Source: Thermosphaera sp.
Lineage (GTDB): Archaea > Thermoproteota > Thermoprotei_A > Sulfolobales > Desulfurococcaceae
NCBI GenBank assembly: GCA_038827615.1
Contig: JAWBNK010000001.1
Span: 1-64,000 of the forward strand
DNA length: 64,000 nt
Reading direction: 5' to 3'
The position numbers were made by a program, and so were the translations under genes. The first letter of the stretch is position 1; every line of letters begins with the position of its first letter. This document shows, piece by piece, positions 15,760-24,539 of this stretch. A model generated the notes under the pieces. The model ran no database searches. It had not been told where the DNA came from and saw only the letters and a list, made by a program, of their open reading frames with translations.

Positions 15760-17697
15760 CTACCTCCTGGTTTTAACTCTTCTACGCGAGGGCCTCTTGA
15801 AGGCTTTCGGGCTGTCAAGTATTAAAGCTACTACTATTTTCTCGACGAGCTGGTCGCTTATGGGGCAAGCCTCCAGGTAGCGTTTCCTCTCGTCACCGCC
15901 CACGTTCTCGGCGAGCACCGGCCCCTGCTGGGTCAGCCTGCCAGCCCCCTTCGGGATCCACAGGATGCAGCTTCCACACTTAACGCAACCATACATCCTA
16001 TATATTATCTTCAAGACGTCGACGAGGTCTTCGAGGTTTTCACCATCCCTGAAGGGCTTAACAGTCACTGCGCTCCCCTCTATCGCGATGCTCGTGCTCG
16101 CCGAGGAAACAACCACTCCGCCCGCACCCTCCTCGTACTTGTACCCTATCCCCTCAACATTCTGCTTGAACACTTCGGCGTAGGACGGCTCCAGCACTCT
16201 CTTATTGAACTCGACAGTCAGCTCCTCCCCAACCAGCCTCCTCGCCACAGGGGCCAGGCCTATCCTGCCAGCGAGAAGCCTCCTCCTATACTCCTCCCTC
16301 CAGTCGACAACGTATCCTTGAACATGCCTGGCAACCCTCTTCTTAGCCGTAGCCGGCGTGAGCCACCTCCACAAGCCGAGCTTAACCCACTCCTCAGGCT
16401 GGTTCAAACTCCTCCTCCACTGCTCGAGAATTCTCCTCCACTTCTCCCAGAGCTCTGGGTAGGTTTCTTCAACATCCTTGAACTCGGCTAGAGTGCTGGA
16501 CGGGCAGAGGTAGCAGCCCAGCCTGTCGAAACCCTTCAAGTACAGCTTGTTGAAGGGTAGGTCGTGCTTGAAGATGTACAGCCATCCTGCAAGCTGGCTC
16601 CAGTACTGAATCGGCGAAGTAGTAACCAAGTGGGGTATCCACTTATTCCTCCAAACCCTCGGGCTCTTCGCCCTGTCAAGCGACTCGAAAGCCCTCTGAC
16701 CCACAACGTTGAAGGCCCCGTTAGGCCACAAGCCCCTCGCAAGCTTGGCTATAGGAACCAGCTTGGCTATCTTGCAACACCACCTATAGTCCTTCCCAGG
16801 CGGGCCGAACACCTCAACCCCCCTCCAGAAGGCATCACCGGCTGATGCTACGTGAAGCCTCAGCCCATACTTCTCCGAAACCTCCTCAACGTTTCTAAGG
16901 GTCTCAGGGAGCTCCAGCCCGGTGTCATTGAAGATCATCTCCCCTCCACCCAGTGCTCTCACCGTTAAGTCCAGGGCTATCAAGCTGTCCTTGCCCCCCG
17001 AGTACGAGACGACAATGGGCAGGCGATACTTTCCATGCAGCTTCTCAAGAAACCTCGTCGAAGCCTCCTCGAGAGCCTTCAACCCTTCCTCATTAAAACG
17101 TATCACATCGCTCATCGACACAGCCCTCCCGCTCGTCTCAACAGGCCTGGGCTTCTCCAGGAAGGTTTTAACCACGATCAGCCTCCCATCATACTTCTCC
17201 GCAAGACCCCTCACCCTGCCCTTAGAGTCCACTATGACGGCTTGAACCCCTTGGAGCTCAGCACTCCCCACAGCCCTCCCAACGTACACGGGCCCGTCAA
17301 CCCTGTACTGCTCGACAAGCCCCTCCTCCAGGGCCAGGAGGGCTCCCGAGTGAGTCAGCCTGAACCTCCACTTCTCCCTGAAAGGGTCGTAGTAGAGCTG
17401 GCCCAGCACGTTGCCCGAGGCAACAACCTCCCACATCTGATCCCAGTGGGGGACCTTGTTGAGGAGGAGGAACTGGTTCTCGAAGAACCTCGAGAACAAG
17501 CGTGAATCCCCGTACTCGTAGAGCACGGCGCTCCTCAGCTTCTCCACATCTCCCTGGAAAGCCGGGCGGGCATCCCCCGGCTCGGACAGCCTCACAACGT
17601 AGTAGAGGTCTATTTCCTCCTGCCTCGGCTTCACTATCGGCGTGTTCCGCCAGGGATCCCAGTATATCCTAGCCACCCTCGGCCAAGCCCACCGCAT
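15760..17697 (-). CDS. PP-loop ATPase / PAPS-reductase-family protein with C-terminal Fe-S motif
   Basis: 645 aa. An N-terminal region of about 200 residues includes a possible PUA-like stretch (VGRAVGSAELQGVQAVIVD). Then a PAPS-reductase-type PP-loop domain has SYSGGKDSLIALDL near residue 230 and FNDTGLELPET, CC near 290 and GCYLCPSS near 400. The C-terminal part has CVKCGSC and a downstream CP, half of a ferredoxin-like [4Fe-4S] motif. PP-loop enzymes activate substrates with ATP, for sulfate reduction, RNA thiolation or DNA phosphorothioation; which applies here is unknown. ATG 17697 has GGGAGGGG upstream, and TTATATAT at 17738-17744 may be its TATA box. Its 3' end abuts the CRISPR trailer. 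Confidence 0.75.
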   Translation of the reverse strand: MRWAWPRVARIYWDPWRNTPIVKPRQEEIDLYYVVRLSEPGDARPAFQGDVEKLRSAVLYEYGDSRLFSRFFENQFLLLNKVPHWDQMWEVVASGNVLGQLYYDPFREKWRFRLTHSGALLALEEGLVEQYRVDGPVYVGRAVGSAELQGVQAVIVDSKGRVRGLAEKYDGRLIVVKTFLEKPRPVETSGRAVSMSDVIRFNEEGLKALEEASTRFLEKLHGKYRLPIVVSYSGGKDSLIALDLTVRALGGGEMIFNDTGLELPETLRNVEEVSEKYGLRLHVASAGDAFWRGVEVFGPPGKDYRWCCKIAKLVPIAKLARGLWPNGAFNVVGQRAFESLDRAKSPRVWRNKWIPHLVTTSPIQYWSQLAGWLYIFKHDLPFNKLYLKGFDRLGCYLCPSSTLAEFKDVEETYPELWEKWRRILEQWRRSLNQPEEWVKLGLWRWLTPATAKKRVARHVQGYVVDWREEYRRRLLAGRIGLAPVARRLVGEELTVEFNKRVLEPSYAEVFKQNVEGIGYKYEEGAGGVVVSSASTSIAIEGSAVTVKPFRDGENLEDLVDVLKIIYRMYGCVKCGSCILWIPKGAGRLTQQGPVLAENVGGDERKRYLEACPISDQLVEKIVVALILDSPKAFKRPSRRRVKTRR

Positions 17698-17806
17698 GAA
17701 GCCCCTCCCTTCATGAAACCTGGATCGTAAACACAGTTATATATCAGGCGTAAGTTTCGCCCGACCCGCCGGGATAACACGAGCCCACACCCTCAGGGTG
17801 GAGCCC

Positions 17807-18070
17807 ATGGACATGCTCGAGTTCGTGAGAAGCCTAACCCTCACCATAGTCGGGCTGGCATGGATAGTCTTCATGCTCTCGTGGGCGGTTGGCTGGGTCC
17901 TGAAAGGGCTGCCCCTCCCCTTCATGCGCGTCAAGAAAACAGGGGCAAGAATGATAGAGGACACCGTCTGGGCCGCGTTCTGGCTGGCCATGGGGACAAC
18001 GGTGTTCGCCGCGATATCCTACATCGTCTCAATAGTCTACCAGCCCATGCCCCCGCCGCCCCCGGTTTGA
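17807..18070 (+). CDS. Small two-helix membrane protein, CedA1/VirB2-like pilin candidate
   Basis: 87 residues, two membrane helices (about 7-30 and 48-74) joined by a short basic amphipathic loop (KGLPLPFMRVKKTGARM), ending in a proline tail MPPPPPV. This hairpin layout is that of VirB2-like pilins, including CedA1 of the crenarchaeal Ced DNA-import system. Start at ATG 17807 with AGGGTGG at 17795-17801; a GTG at 17798 would overlap that site. Followed 17 bp later by a polytopic membrane protein and then a VirB4/HerA ATPase, which supports the Ced assignment. Family membership is inferred from topology and context, not from a database match. Confidence 0.65.
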   Translation: MDMLEFVRSLTLTIVGLAWIVFMLSWAVGWVLKGLPLPFMRVKKTGARMIEDTVWAAFWLAMGTTVFAAISYIVSIVYQPMPPPPPV

Positions 18071-18087
18071 GGAAGGATCGTCAAAGC

Positions 18088-19464
18088 GTGTCCCCCATGG
18101 ACTACTTGATCCTAGCTTTCTACCTCTCCACGCTCTCATACTACACGGGCGTCTTGATCAAAGCCCTCCCGCTACCGCTCTACGGCTTGAAGAAGCTGGG
18201 GAACACGCTGATGATCGACGGAGTCTACTCGGCAGTCCTCGCCTTCTCCTTTCGAGCCGTGCTCGGACTCCTCGACTACTTGGCCGCGATGCTGGGGGTG
18301 GACTGGCCCCTCTACACCAGCTGGGTCCTGGTGAGGCTCAACGAGCTCCTCGCGCTGATGGGGGTTTTGAAGATACTTGGAGCCATCCTGAGCAGGACGG
18401 GGCTCTCGTTCGTGTCGACAGGGCTTATCAGCCCCTTGACCAGCCAGCTCACCGCCGTCTCAACAACCATAATCATACTCTACGCCACCAGCACAGTGCT
18501 CAGCAGGCTCAGGGAGACCCTGATAGCCATGGGCATAATGCTGCACGCAGTCCCCTTCAGGCTGACGAGGAGCGTCGGCGCAGTCCTAATATCCCTCCCA
18601 ATAGTATTCTCCATAGGAGCCCCCCTGATGCCCGCCTTCATCGAGACCATATCGGGCAACACGCCGCCCATGCCATACGACCAGAGCAGAACCCAGTCGG
18701 TAGCCCTAGTCTTCAAGGACAGGCTCGGAGGCGGCATCGGCTTCGGAGTAGTGGAGGGCTACGACGCCAGGGGAGAGCTCATATACAGGTACGCAGTGAG
18801 CGAGAAAGGGGTCGTTTTGAAAACGTTCTACAGCGGGGGCTTCCCCGCATTCCAGCACACAATGGTCTTCACCTTCGCCGACAGACAGTACATGCTGGAG
18901 TTCAACCCCTCAAAGCACTTTGCGAACGGCTGGGTCAACTCAACCCTCATAGTCCCCGACGCCATATCCCTGGGCGTGAACAGGATCCTGTTCTTCGACT
19001 GCGACTTCAACGTTTCAAGCACGGCTAGGGAGGGAAACGCCACGGTCGTCTTGATCACCACGCAGACCCCGTGCAGGGTTGAAGCATACTTTCAATCAAG
19101 CGATGCAGCAGAGGTATACTTAAACGGCTCGAGGATCGACTCGGGCTCCAGCCTAACCTGGAGCGGGCTGAGGCTGCAGAAGATGGTATTCGACAAGCCC
19201 CCGGGCACGGGCAACTTGACGATAATATCGTGGTTCAAAGGCTACGACAGGATCCAGGTCGAAGAGCAACCCTTCATCTCATCAATGATCGACTTCAACG
19301 CGATGGATCCCGAGTCCCTGGTCTACCCGGTCTCCCTCATCATGGTCGACCTATTGATCCTCCCACTGGTCTACACCGGAATACTGGTCACAGCATCCCT
19401 CGCGCTGGCCAGGCTGCTGGGGGGTGTCTCGCCACGGGTGGCAAGAACCCTGGCCGGCGTGTAG
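18088..19464 (+). CDS. Polytopic membrane protein, CedA/VirB6-like candidate
   Basis: About 458 residues (GTG 18088 after GGAAGG at 18071-18076; ATG 18097 is an alternative). The N-terminal 190 residues hold about five to six membrane helices. Then comes an extracytoplasmic domain of about 200 residues with several NxS/T sequons, and a C-terminal helix pair region (YPVSLIMVDLLILPLVYTGILVTASLALARLL). Residues 15-60 align without gaps to the preceding pilin-like protein: KALPLPLYGLKKLGNTLMID against KGLPLPFMRVKKTGARMIED. A weaker copy, HAVPFRLTRSVGAVLIS, occurs later. Proposed inner-membrane channel of a Ced-type importer (inference). The large ectodomain is unlike what I know of CedA. A frameshift near its 3' end is possible (GGGGGGT at 19419-19425). 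Confidence 0.6.
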   Translation: MSPMDYLILAFYLSTLSYYTGVLIKALPLPLYGLKKLGNTLMIDGVYSAVLAFSFRAVLGLLDYLAAMLGVDWPLYTSWVLVRLNELLALMGVLKILGAILSRTGLSFVSTGLISPLTSQLTAVSTTIIILYATSTVLSRLRETLIAMGIMLHAVPFRLTRSVGAVLISLPIVFSIGAPLMPAFIETISGNTPPMPYDQSRTQSVALVFKDRLGGGIGFGVVEGYDARGELIYRYAVSEKGVVLKTFYSGGFPAFQHTMVFTFADRQYMLEFNPSKHFANGWVNSTLIVPDAISLGVNRILFFDCDFNVSSTAREGNATVVLITTQTPCRVEAYFQSSDAAEVYLNGSRIDSGSSLTWSGLRLQKMVFDKPPGTGNLTIISWFKGYDRIQVEEQPFISSMIDFNAMDPESLVYPVSLIMVDLLILPLVYTGILVTASLALARLLGGVSPRVARTLAGV

Positions 19465-19625
19465 CGAGGCCCAGCCTCCTCCTCGCAGCGCTCTCCATAG
19501 CGGCAGCTCTAGCCAGCCTAGCCGAGGGGGATTGGGCCGGAGCCCTCTTCATCCTAGCCCCGGCGACCGCTTACCAGGCTATAGCGCGGTGGCTCGGCGT
19601 TGAAGAGGATCGTGGAGAAGGTTAG
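19461..19625 (+). CDS. Two-helix membrane reading frame lacking a start codon (CedA2-like or frameshifted tail)
   Basis: In the -1 frame relative to the previous gene, about 54 codons read ARPSLLLAALSIAAALASLA, EGD, WAGALFILAPATAYQAIARW, then an acidic end GVEEDRGEG: two hydrophobic helices around a tight turn, a believable small membrane protein. No ATG, GTG or TTG is available close upstream in this frame; the nearest is an ATG at 19230 deep inside the previous gene. It may be read by -1 frameshifting at the G-GGG-GGT heptamer (19419-19425), or a G may be missing from that run in the assembly. Overlaps the start of the ATPase gene by 26 bp. Confidence 0.4.
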   Translation, partial: VARPSLLLAALSIAAALASLAEGDWAGALFILAPATAYQAIARWLGVEEDRGEG

Positions 19626-21216
19626 AAGCATCCTAGGGCTGGTTGACGGGGAGGTCGCGATCGACCCCCCGGACGTCATCACTATCCTCCGCGACGGCCG
19701 GGTAGCGGCTTCACGAGTCCTCGTCTGCAGGAGCGTGGACTACGCGGTGAGGGATTTCTCGGAGGCGTCGGCGAGGCGCTACATGGAGGCTTTCGCCACC
19801 ATCATCAGCAAGCTCCCCGTGAACGCGGAGGTCAGAGTGGTCAAGGATGAAGTAGACGTTAAATGGTTTACGAGGAGGCTGGTCAACGAGATCCTCAACA
19901 CAAGGGTTAGGCTCGAATCCTCGATGGATGAGCACTCAAGGGTGAAGCACAGGGTCAGGCTCGACACTCTCAGCAAGCTATACGAGGCGGTTTTGAAGGG
20001 GGAGGCCCTTTCTAAAACCGTGATCGTAGTCAAGATCAGGGCGAGGGCGAGGCGGCTCGAGGAAGCCCGCTCAATCCTCGACTACCACGAGTCAGCCGTT
20101 TCAAGCGTCTTCAAAAACTACTACGGGCTCGTCCTGGAGAGGGCGTCTAAGAAGGAGCTTGCAAGGCTCCTGGCGCTTGACCTGAACCTCGACGAGCCGA
20201 GCCGTATGCCCTCAGTGGTCGCCGAGTCGCTGAGGCTTGGCTTCCTCCACCCGTTCCCGCTCGAGAAGAAGTACGCGGGGCTGGAGGGAGTCTTCATAGG
20301 GGTCGACCTCAGGGACGGCGGGGCGGTGCTAATCCCCGTTGAACAGTTGTTCAAGCACATGGTAGTAATAGGTCCAACGGGCAGGGGGAAGACGACCCTG
20401 CTGGCGGCGATGATAGAGTCCGCGACCATTGCGGAGGAGTTAAGGATCACCTCCCTGGACTTCAAGGGAGACCTCGTCAAATACCTGCCCCCAAAGCTCC
20501 TCAGGGTCTACACCCCCGACGACATAGTGGTGAACCTGGCTCAGAGGCCCCCGTACACCACCGAGCCGGATTGGAGGATGATAGTCACCGACGCGCTGTC
20601 AAACGCTTTAAACGCCGACCCGGGCAAGATCGTTGAAGCCCTGGAGCCGGTTGAGAAGGCAGGGGTTTCAGCCCTCCTCCACAGAGGGGAGAGCAGCATA
20701 CTGCTCCCCTTGTTCGAGCTCTTCAACAGGCCGGGCCGCTACGAGGCTTTAGAGGGCTTGCACGGAGAGAACTCCCTCATCGATCTAAGCAGCAAGAGCC
20801 TCCTCTACCAGAACGTTTACGCCGGAGTCATCATAGGGGTGTTGAGGCACGCGCTCTTAAAGAGGGGAGGTCTGGGAAACCTGATCGTAGTGGATGAAGC
20901 CTGGAGGGTCGGCAGGCTGAGGAGCCTCGCCGAGCTGGTGAAGGAGGGGCGGAGCAGGAGGGTTGGCGTCGTCCTAGCCACGCAGAACCCCGGGGACCTG
21001 CCCCGGGAGATACTGGAGAACGCCTCCAACATCGTTTTCTTCGGCTCCCTCGACGAGGAGTATGTTGCCAGGGCCTTGAAGACGACCGGGTTGAGCGAAG
21101 ACTACGCGCAGCATGTGAGGAGGCTTGGAGTGGGGGAGGCGCTGTACGTTAACGCTGATTCAGCCGCCCCGGTGTTCCTGAGGGTTAAAACGCCGCTCTC
21201 GCTGAACCCTTCTTGA
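19600..21216 (+). CDS. VirB4/HerA-type ATPase of the Ced-like cluster
   Basis: 538 aa. The N-terminal 240 residues form a VirB4-like accessory domain without membrane helices. The RecA-like motor has Walker A GPTGRGKTT (about 257-265), a SLDFKGDLV strand, Walker B LIVVDEAWR (about 430) and ATQNPGDLP, typical of VirB4/TraC/HerA. Expected to power DNA or pilin movement for the membrane proteins encoded just upstream. Starts with TTG 19600 inside the preceding two-helix frame; GTG 19612 is an alternative. Which of this protein and the membrane-anchored ATPase at 3071 is the functional CedB is unresolved. Confidence 0.8.
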   Translation: MKRIVEKVRSILGLVDGEVAIDPPDVITILRDGRVAASRVLVCRSVDYAVRDFSEASARRYMEAFATIISKLPVNAEVRVVKDEVDVKWFTRRLVNEILNTRVRLESSMDEHSRVKHRVRLDTLSKLYEAVLKGEALSKTVIVVKIRARARRLEEARSILDYHESAVSSVFKNYYGLVLERASKKELARLLALDLNLDEPSRMPSVVAESLRLGFLHPFPLEKKYAGLEGVFIGVDLRDGGAVLIPVEQLFKHMVVIGPTGRGKTTLLAAMIESATIAEELRITSLDFKGDLVKYLPPKLLRVYTPDDIVVNLAQRPPYTTEPDWRMIVTDALSNALNADPGKIVEALEPVEKAGVSALLHRGESSILLPLFELFNRPGRYEALEGLHGENSLIDLSSKSLLYQNVYAGVIIGVLRHALLKRGGLGNLIVVDEAWRVGRLRSLAELVKEGRSRRVGVVLATQNPGDLPREILENASNIVFFGSLDEEYVARALKTTGLSEDYAQHVRRLGVGEALYVNADSAAPVFLRVKTPLSLNPS

Positions 21217-21273
21217 TTTAAAACCCCTTTCCAACATCTATGATAGTGTCGGCTGCTCAGGAGGTGTTTATAG

Positions 21274-21357
21274 ATGGGCGGGAGGCAGAGGACCACCATC
21301 TTCATGACCAAGGAGAAGGTGAGGCCCGGCGAGAAGCAAGCTAAGGAGAAGCAATAG
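21274..21357 (+). CDS. 27-residue basic peptide gene
   Basis: A mini-gene with a textbook ribosome binding site (GGAGGTG about seven bases before ATG 21274). It reads MGGRQRTTIFMTKEKVRPGE followed by a Lys/Gln-rich end and TAG, eight bases before the next ATG. Very basic and polar. The opening MGGRQ...TKEK is faintly like the N-terminus of ribosomal protein S25e, but the rest of that protein is absent. It could be a true small protein or a translated leader for the downstream gene. Confidence 0.45.
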   Translation: MGGRQRTTIFMTKEKVRPGEKQAKEKQ

Positions 21358-21365
21358 GGTTTTGA

Positions 21366-22178
21366 ATGACTGAGGTCTCGGTAGCAATCCCCACGAGCAT
21401 CCTCCAGGTCGAGTCCACCCTCCTCCTGAAAACCCTCAGAGTCCACCAGGTTGCGAGGACGCTGAGCATATTCGGGGTTTCAACAGCTGTTTTCTACAGG
21501 GATTTCGAAACAGGGGAGCAGGAGCACGAGGAGTACGCTGAGCTGATACGGAGGCAGTGGAGCTTCTTCTTCACACCCCCCTACCTCAGGAGGAGGCTCG
21601 TGCCGATCCACCCGTTGCTCAGACACGTCGGCATGCTCCCCCCGATACGCCTCTCATGGTTCGACGCCCCCAGGGAGCTGGAGCCCGGGGATGAGAGAGT
21701 AGCTTTCATCGCGAAGTCGAAAAGAGGCTTCAAAGCCCACGTCGACTCCTCCCGGGTTTTCAAGGCGGTGGGAGACTGCCGCGAGGGCTTCAGCGTGGTC
21801 AGGGTTTCAAGCCCGGAGTCCGGGGTCGTCGAGTGCTTGGACAAGGAGTTCTACAGGGGTCCCCGCCTTGTCTTCAAGAACAGCTTGAAGCAAGTATACG
21901 AGGACAGCGCGGGCTTCAAGATCATAGCGACCAGCAGGTATGGGCGGGTGCCCGGGGTCGACGACCTCCTCGCGCTGGGGATGCATGAGAGGGTTCTAAT
22001 AGTGTTCGGCTCCCCTAGGAGGGGGCTTCACGAAATGGCTAGGGCGGAGGGGATCGGGGAGCTCGGAGAGGTCTGGAACACTGTGCCGGGGCAGCTGGTC
22101 AAGACCGTGAGGACGGAGGAGGCTTTAATAATAACTCTGGGATTGGTGAATTATGCTTTAAGATTAAAAGGGCTTTGA
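21366..22178 (+). CDS. SPOUT-type putative RNA methyltransferase (DUF171 family)
   Basis: 270 aa, the RNA-binding/SPOUT protein commonly found next to rpl3 in archaea. N-terminus SVAIPTSILQVESTLLLKTLRVHQVARTLSIFGV, a central OB-like insert, and a C-terminal SPOUT part with VLIVFGSPRRGLHEMA and WNTVPGQLVKTVRTEEALIITLGLVNY, where the knot binding SAM would form. Likely methylates rRNA; substrate unknown from sequence. ATG 21366, 66 bp before rpl3. Confidence 0.8.
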   Translation: MTEVSVAIPTSILQVESTLLLKTLRVHQVARTLSIFGVSTAVFYRDFETGEQEHEEYAELIRRQWSFFFTPPYLRRRLVPIHPLLRHVGMLPPIRLSWFDAPRELEPGDERVAFIAKSKRGFKAHVDSSRVFKAVGDCREGFSVVRVSSPESGVVECLDKEFYRGPRLVFKNSLKQVYEDSAGFKIIATSRYGRVPGVDDLLALGMHERVLIVFGSPRRGLHEMARAEGIGELGEVWNTVPGQLVKTVRTEEALIITLGLVNYALRLKGL

Positions 22179-22195
22179 GGAATTAGATTGAACAA

Positions 22196-22222
22196 TATGC
22201 TTTAAAACCTGGTATAATAATC
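22196..22222 (+). promoter_or_regulatory. Putative promoter of the rpl3 superoperon
   Basis: Contains GCTTTAAAACC and TATAATAAT, TATA-like elements 25-50 bases upstream of the rpl3 ATG at 22244, in the only AT-rich gap before the long ribosomal-protein cluster. Confidence 0.5.
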
Positions 22223-22243
22223 CATCCATGAAGGTGGAAGCTA

Positions 22244-23431
22244 ATGGGCCATAGAAAGCTGCACGCGCCGAGACACGGAAGCCTTGGCGTGAGGCCGAGG
22301 AAGAGAGCGGAGGAGATGACTCCGCGCGTCAGGACCTGGCCCAGCAAGACATGGGCTGAGCTGGCGTTGGAGAAGCATGGGAAGGAGGCTGAGAAGCGCG
22401 GACTGTCTTCGAAGCCAACGCTCCTCGGCTTCGCCGCCTACAAGGCCGGAATGACTCACGCCTTAATAGTCGAGGATAAACCCCACACCCCCTTTACCGG
22501 GAAGGAGGTTTTCACACCCGTCACGATACTCGATGCCCCGCCCATCGTTATCCTTGGTTTACGTGCTTACGGTTTCGGGGAGCAAGGCGGCCTCGTCTCG
22601 CTGGGCGAGGCCTGGAGGAGCCCTGTTGAAGCCGTTAAGAAGGCTTACGAGCAATACTACAGCGGCAATCCACTGCTGACGGAGAGCGCTGACGGCGTCG
22701 TTAGAAAGTATCTACTGGGGCTGAGGAAGCTTAACCACGGGCTCGTCAAGCCGGACCCCAGCGGCGCATACGGGTTCAAGTTCGTAGAGACGAACTGGGA
22801 GGAGGCTTTCAAGAAGGTGTTCACCGGCGACGTCGTCGAAGTCAGGGCGATAGCCTCCACAATACCCGTGCTCTCGGGCTTCGGCAAGAAGAAACCGGAG
22901 ATAATTGAAGTAAAGATAGGCGGCGGAGGAGTCGATGAGGTAGTTAAGTACGGCGAAGCAATCCTGGGAGGCTTGGTGACGGCGCGCGACGTGTTCACCG
23001 AGGGACAGTTCATCGACGTGATAGGCGTGACCAAGGGCAAGGGGTTCCAGGGCGTTGTGAAGAGGTTCGGCGTCAAGGAGCTGCCGAGGTGGCATAAGCA
23101 CAGGAAGGGTAGCAGGAAGATAGGGTCGAGAAGCCCTGCGTTCGGGACGATGAGCGAGCCCCCGCAGGCTGGCCAAATGGGCTTCCACAGGAGGACAGAC
23201 TACAACAAGCGGGTCTTGAAGATAGGCGAGAACGGGCTCGAGGCAACCCCGAGCGGAGGCTTCCTCGGCTACGGCCTCGTCTACGGCCCCTACTTAATGG
23301 TCAAGGGCACGGTCTTCGGCCCTTCGAAGAGGCTCTTGATACTGAGGCACCCGGTTAGGCCGCCCAGCTGGATACCTTTGGAGGCGCCCAAGATCACGTA
23401 TTTGAGCTTAGAGAGCAAGCAGGGTGCTTAG
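22244..23431 (+). CDS. rpl3: 50S ribosomal protein L3
   Basis: Peptidyl-transferase-centre protein. Recognised from [82 protein letters not shown] and [19 protein letters not shown]. At 395 aa it is longer than most archaeal L3 (about 340-360); the extra length seems to lie in the middle (residues about 125-180). ATG with AAGGTGG upstream; the stop abuts the rpl4 ribosome binding site. Confidence 0.97.
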   Translation: MGHRKLHAPRHGSLGVRPRKRAEEMTPRVRTWPSKTWAELALEKHGKEAEKRGLSSKPTLLGFAAYKAGMTHALIVEDKPHTPFTGKEVFTPVTILDAPPIVILGLRAYGFGEQGGLVSLGEAWRSPVEAVKKAYEQYYSGNPLLTESADGVVRKYLLGLRKLNHGLVKPDPSGAYGFKFVETNWEEAFKKVFTGDVVEVRAIASTIPVLSGFGKKKPEIIEVKIGGGGVDEVVKYGEAILGGLVTARDVFTEGQFIDVIGVTKGKGFQGVVKRFGVKELPRWHKHRKGSRKIGSRSPAFGTMSEPPQAGQMGFHRRTDYNKRVLKIGENGLEATPSGGFLGYGLVYGPYLMVKGTVFGPSKRLLILRHPVRPPSWIPLEAPKITYLSLESKQGA

Positions 23432-23440
23432 GTGGGATCC

Positions 23441-24256
23441 ATGACCTGGACTCTGATGGCTCCGAGAGAGGTTGAAGGATTAACCGTTAAGGTATTCAAC
23501 ATCGACGGCGAAGCAGTCGAGAGCATAGCCCTCCCCCCGGTGTTCCAGCTACCGGTTAGGAAGGACTTGATAAGAAGGGCGTTCCTCTCAGCCTTCACGG
23601 CGATGCTTCAGCCAAAGGGCAGGGACCCGATGGCCGGTAGGAGGACGACAGCCAAGTACTGGGGAGTAGGCTACGGAATAGCCAGGGTTCCAAGACTCCC
23701 GAACGGAACAGCGAGGTTCGTAGTGAGCGCTAGGAAGGGCCACGCGGCCTTCCCGCCGACTCCCGAGGAGAAGATCCACGAGGAGGTGAACAAGAAGGAG
23801 AGGGTTCAAGCGATAGCCTCCGCGCTCGCCGCTGCTTCGAGGCTCGAGCTGGTTAAAGCCCGCGGCCACGTCTTCAGCGCTGAGGCAGTACCGATCGTCG
23901 TCGACGACGAGGTCGAGGAGAGGATAGAGAACTCCAAGCAGGCTAGGGAGTGGCTCATCAAGCTCGGCCTATGGGATGATGTCGTGAGGAGCCAGCAGGG
24001 GATTCGCATAAGGGCTGGCAGGGGGAAGATGAGGGGTAGGAGGTACGTTGAGCCCAAGAGCATTCTATTCGTCCTCACAGGCTACGATAAACCGCTGGCA
24101 AGGGCGGTGAGAAACCTCCCGGGCGTAGACATCGCGACCCCTGGAAACCTCAGCGTGCTGCATCTAGCGCCCGGAGGCGTCCCCGGGAGACTGACTGTTT
24201 TCTCAAAGAAGGCTTTAGAGGAGGTAGCCGGGAAGTTCGAGGTGGTGTTCCTGTGA
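23441..24256 (+). CDS. rpl4: 50S ribosomal protein L4
   Basis: RPL4/L1e-type protein: [64 protein letters not shown] and [19 protein letters not shown] are the conserved tracts around the rRNA-binding loop. I start at ATG 23441 with GGTGGGA just upstream; GTG 23432 sits in that site. 271 aa. Its last bases overlap the GTG of rpl23. Confidence 0.96.
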   Translation: MTWTLMAPREVEGLTVKVFNIDGEAVESIALPPVFQLPVRKDLIRRAFLSAFTAMLQPKGRDPMAGRRTTAKYWGVGYGIARVPRLPNGTARFVVSARKGHAAFPPTPEEKIHEEVNKKERVQAIASALAAASRLELVKARGHVFSAEAVPIVVDDEVEERIENSKQAREWLIKLGLWDDVVRSQQGIRIRAGRGKMRGRRYVEPKSILFVLTGYDKPLARAVRNLPGVDIATPGNLSVLHLAPGGVPGRLTVFSKKALEEVAGKFEVVFL

Positions 24257-24528
24257 GCAGCGACGTGGAGAGGCTCTACAAGATCATTGTGAGGCCTGTT
24301 CAGAGCGAGAAGGCGCTCGGCATGATAGACAAGCAGAACACGCTGACGTTCATAGTGGATATAAACGCTACAAAGAGCGAGGTTAAAAAAGCCGTGGAGA
24401 CGCTGTTCAACGTTAAAGTTGAAAAAGTCAGAACCATGATAACCACTAAGGGGGAGAAGAAGGCCTACGTGAAGCTAGCCCCGGAGTACAAGGCTAGCGA
24501 CGTAGCCGCTCAGATAGGGTTGATCTAG
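24253..24528 (+). CDS. rpl23: 50S ribosomal protein L23
   Basis: Tunnel-exit protein that docks SRP and the translocon. [54 protein letters not shown] is the standard L23 core. 91 aa; GTG start overlapping the rpl4 stop (GTGA), indicating translational coupling. Confidence 0.97.
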   Translation: MSSDVERLYKIIVRPVQSEKALGMIDKQNTLTFIVDINATKSEVKKAVETLFNVKVEKVRTMITTKGEKKAYVKLAPEYKASDVAAQIGLI

Positions 24529-24539
24529 GGGTGGTTTGA

